Positions 22,239 to 23,935 of a stretch of 23,935 nt of DNA are shown in pieces. Each line of letters opens with the position of its first letter. Positions within the stretch are counted from its first letter, which is position 1. The stretch covers positions 529-24,463 of the forward strand of contig DCEX01000017.1 of the NCBI GenBank assembly GCA_002315015.1. The letters are read 5' to 3'. Made by a program: the position numbers and the translations under genes. Source of the stretch: Faecalibacterium sp. UBA1819 (GTDB taxonomy: Bacteria > Bacillota > Clostridia > Oscillospirales > Ruminococcaceae). The notes under the pieces are model-generated. The model had not been told where the DNA came from, did not search any database, and was given only the letters and a program-made list of their open reading frames with translations.

Positions 22239-22877
22239 ATGAGTGCAAAAATACTGATTGCCGACGATGAAAGCGATATTGTTTCTATGCTCGGCAGATT
22301 TTTTCAAAGCAAGGGGTTTTGCGTTTTGCCCGCTTGCAATGGCGCAGAAGCACTGAAGCAAGCCCAGCGTCAGCCGGATATTATTCTGCTGGACATCAAT
22401 ATGCCCGGAACGGATGGGCTGGAAGTTTGTAAGCGTATTCGAGACCACATTTCCTGCCCGGTTCTTTTCTTAACCGCCCGCATGGAAGACAGCGATATTG
22501 TAAAGCCTTTTTCTCTTGTAGAGCTGGAAGCGCGGGTACGCGCTCACCTTCGCCGGGAAGCACGGCACAGCTTTGAAGCGCAGGTCAAGTTTTCCGGTGA
22601 TTTAACAATCGACTATTCCGAGCGCTGTTTGTTTTTCAATGGGAAGCGTGTAGAACTTGCAAAAAAAGAATTTGATATTGTAGAACTGCTTTCGCAAAAC
22701 CCCGGACAAGTCTTTGACAAAGAACGAATTTATGAGCGCATTTGGGGCTATGACAGTGAAGGAGACAGCAGTGTTGTAGCGGAACATGTGCGCAGAATAC
22801 GGCTCAAAATTGCAGCGTACACCGATTGTGCATACATTGAAACGGTTTGGGGGTGCGGGTACAAATGGGTCAAATAA
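22239..22877 (+). CDS. OmpR-family response regulator with a shortened receiver
   Basis: 212 aa. In the receiver domain the acidic pair is Asp9/Asp10, the phosphorylation site Asp52 (LLDINMPG), Thr79 (LTA) and Lys89 (VKPFS). The C-terminal winged helix (about 112-212) is complete, ending YIETVWGCGYKWVK. Normally about 22 residues separate the conserved Thr and Lys; here there are 10, so about 12 residues around the alpha4 helix/GADDY strand are missing in frame. Phosphorylation-dependent dimerisation is probably damaged. ATG 22239 follows GGAGGTGG. The end overlaps the kinase remnant by 13 nt. The partner kinase is broken, so this is an orphan regulator. Confidence 0.88.
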   Translation: MSAKILIADDESDIVSMLGRFFQSKGFCVLPACNGAEALKQAQRQPDIILLDINMPGTDGLEVCKRIRDHISCPVLFLTARMEDSDIVKPFSLVELEARVRAHLRREARHSFEAQVKFSGDLTIDYSERCLFFNGKRVELAKKEFDIVELLSQNPGQVFDKERIYERIWGYDSEGDSSVVAEHVRRIRLKIAAYTDCAYIETVWGCGYKWVK

Positions 22878-23206
22878 GCCGCCGCTGTGCGCTGTCTCTG
22901 CGCAAAAGCCTTGTTTGCTATGTCATTGCCTTTTCGGCGCTCGCCGTTTTCCTCTCTATGGGGACTTTTTCTATCTGCAATCATGCCGTCGAAGGGATTC
23001 GAGCATCCTATCCCCCATCGGGAGAAAAATACTATTTAACGAATGAGCAGGGGGAACAATTGGGCGAAGGCGTTTACATTGGGGAGGTGTCCGCCCCGCT
23101 GTCCGCACAAGACGAGCCAAAACGCGATGCAGTCCGCAGCCTTTGCACGGTTTGCAAACCAAGACGGAACCTGGAATGGGCAAAGTGTTTCGGATGTGTT
23201 CGGTGA
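22865..23206 (+). pseudogene. Histidine kinase N-terminal remnant fused out of frame to permease sequence
   Basis: The ORF of 113 aa begins MGQISRRCALSLRKSLVCY, followed by a membrane helix (VIAFSALAVFLSMGTFSI) and the start of an extracytoplasmic sensor region (YYLTNEQGEQLGEGVYIGEV, about residues 59-78). It starts inside the response regulator's last codons, the usual position of the partner kinase. After about 23115 the frame reads through permease DNA, giving an unrelated Cys/Arg-rich tail to the stop at 23206. The second membrane helix, HAMP, H-box and ATPase domains are all absent. The most likely cause is a large deletion joining kinase and permease genes. Confidence 0.75.
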
Positions 23207-23903
23207 CGAACAAATCAAAATTGGTTATGTGGATGGCTGGCTTTCCACCAGCAAAAACATGGTGCGAACCTTTGTTTTGCTTGCACTCGCAGTCATCGTT
23301 ATGATTGCCCCCGTTTTCTCCGGCGAATACGATGGCGTTGACAGCATCCTGTTAGCGACCAAATACGGCAAAGCCAAATGCACTGCTGCCAAGGTGATTG
23401 CGAGCATCGTCACCGCTCTTGCCGCTGCTGCGTTGTCAGCGGCCTGTCAGCTGCTGCTTGCGTTGATTCTCTACGGAACGGAAGGGCTGGATTGCAGTAT
23501 TTTATTTGCTCCAAACGACTATGTGGAGGCGTTTATCCCGTTTCCTATCACTTGTGGTACACTCATCCAATATCAAATTCTGCTGGCATTTACCTGTACG
23601 CTTAGCGTTACGGGAATTACACTGTTCCTATCTGCAATCAGTAAAAATCAGATTGTAGCTTTGGTTGCGGCGATGGCAATTTTTCTTTTTCCCGTTTTGC
23701 TGCCGATCACCGAAGTAAATCCATTGTTCCGATTGGTTGGACTTCTTCCGATCTATCATGTACTGGCCATTTCGCTCCTGTCGGTGGAACAAATGAGTAA
23801 CGGGATGCTGTATGCGATATGGGCAATCCCGGCAGCACTGCTCTTTTTGGGAGTTGGTGCAGGTATCTCTCGCCGTGTATTTGCAAAGCACCAAGTTTCA
23901 TAA
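23127..23903 (+). pseudogene. ABC-2 type permease, C-terminal part
   Basis: An open frame of 258 aa from an ATG at 23127 without a ribosome site. It begins inside a soluble loop (FANQDGTWNGQSVSDVFGDEQ) and continues with six hydrophobic segments, including VRTFVLLALAVIVMIAPVF and the ABC-2 cytosolic signature SGEYDGVDSILLATKYGKAK (about residues 63-82). Intact relatives have an additional N-terminal helix and part of the loop, missing here. The coding frame is continuous to the TAA at 23901-23903. The ATPase gene expected beside it is not present in the window, so the protein is probably non-functional. Confidence 0.75.
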
Positions 23904-23935
23904 ATCTGGAATAATCTGCCGGACGACGGCAAAAG

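Noticed and set aside
22971..23213. Minus-strand open frames opposite the kinase/permease junction
   Set aside because: They are shadows on the opposite strand, without ribosome sites or family features.

Overview
The window looks like a chromosome segment of a gut-type Clostridia member (probably Oscillospiraceae/Ruminococcaceae). The evidence is the T-box riboswitches, the class-2 Firmicutes GalT, a Thermoanaerobacter/Clostridium-type NADP secondary alcohol dehydrogenase, and several small protein families typical of Clostridia. The organism is inferred; no rRNA is present.

Layout: (1) 1-263, the leader-distal end of a CRISPR array (36-nt repeats, 30-nt spacers) closed by a terminator. (2) 276-2033, asnS on the minus strand with its promoter and T-box leader. 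(3) 2141-3809, galT with promoter and terminator. (4) 3900-4535, a small minus-strand operon (CxxC glutaredoxin-like protein plus a small partner). (5) About 4540-5930, 1.4 kb with no credible gene but a near-consensus minus-strand promoter, many hairpins and repeated sequence motifs. It is the best candidate in the window for an undescribed or ROOL/GOLLD-like large structured RNA. (6) 6123-7028, a DUF3783 gene and a coupled unknown gene. (7) 7027-7842, a DUF4234-DUF2752 membrane pair. (8) 7903-8741, a short-chain dehydrogenase. (9) 8748-11952, a tryptophan ABC transporter operon (trpX-trpY-trpZ) behind a T-box with a UGG specifier and a possible Trp-codon leader. (10) 11949-14105, a zinc-dependent secondary alcohol dehydrogenase followed by a COG0523/CobW metallochaperone.

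(11) 14676-20206 is about 5.5 kb flanked by 42-bp direct repeats, one of which is the terminator of the initiator tRNA gene (20215-20291). It holds a solo HipA-like kinase and a tightly packed operon: an SPFH protein with zinc ribbons, a membrane/coiled-coil protein, DUF1413, a zinc-ribbon membrane protein and an HTH protein. It looks AT-richer than its surroundings and is probably an acquired island, although no integrase is visible. (12) 20360-21110, the manganese exporter mntP. (13) 21167-21931, a coiled-coil protein of unknown role. (14) 22138-23903, a decayed two-component/ABC-transporter locus. The response regulator has lost about 12 residues of its receiver, and a kinase N-terminus is joined out of frame to the C-terminal part of an ABC permease.

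Functionally, the well-understood part is housekeeping: amino-acid supply and tRNA charging under T-box control, galactose use, alcohol/ketone interconversion and Mn homeostasis. The accessory parts of interest are the putative large RNA, the SPFH/zinc-ribbon/HipA island at tRNA-fMet, and the deletion-scarred sensory locus. All calls were made by reading the sequence; no database search was run.
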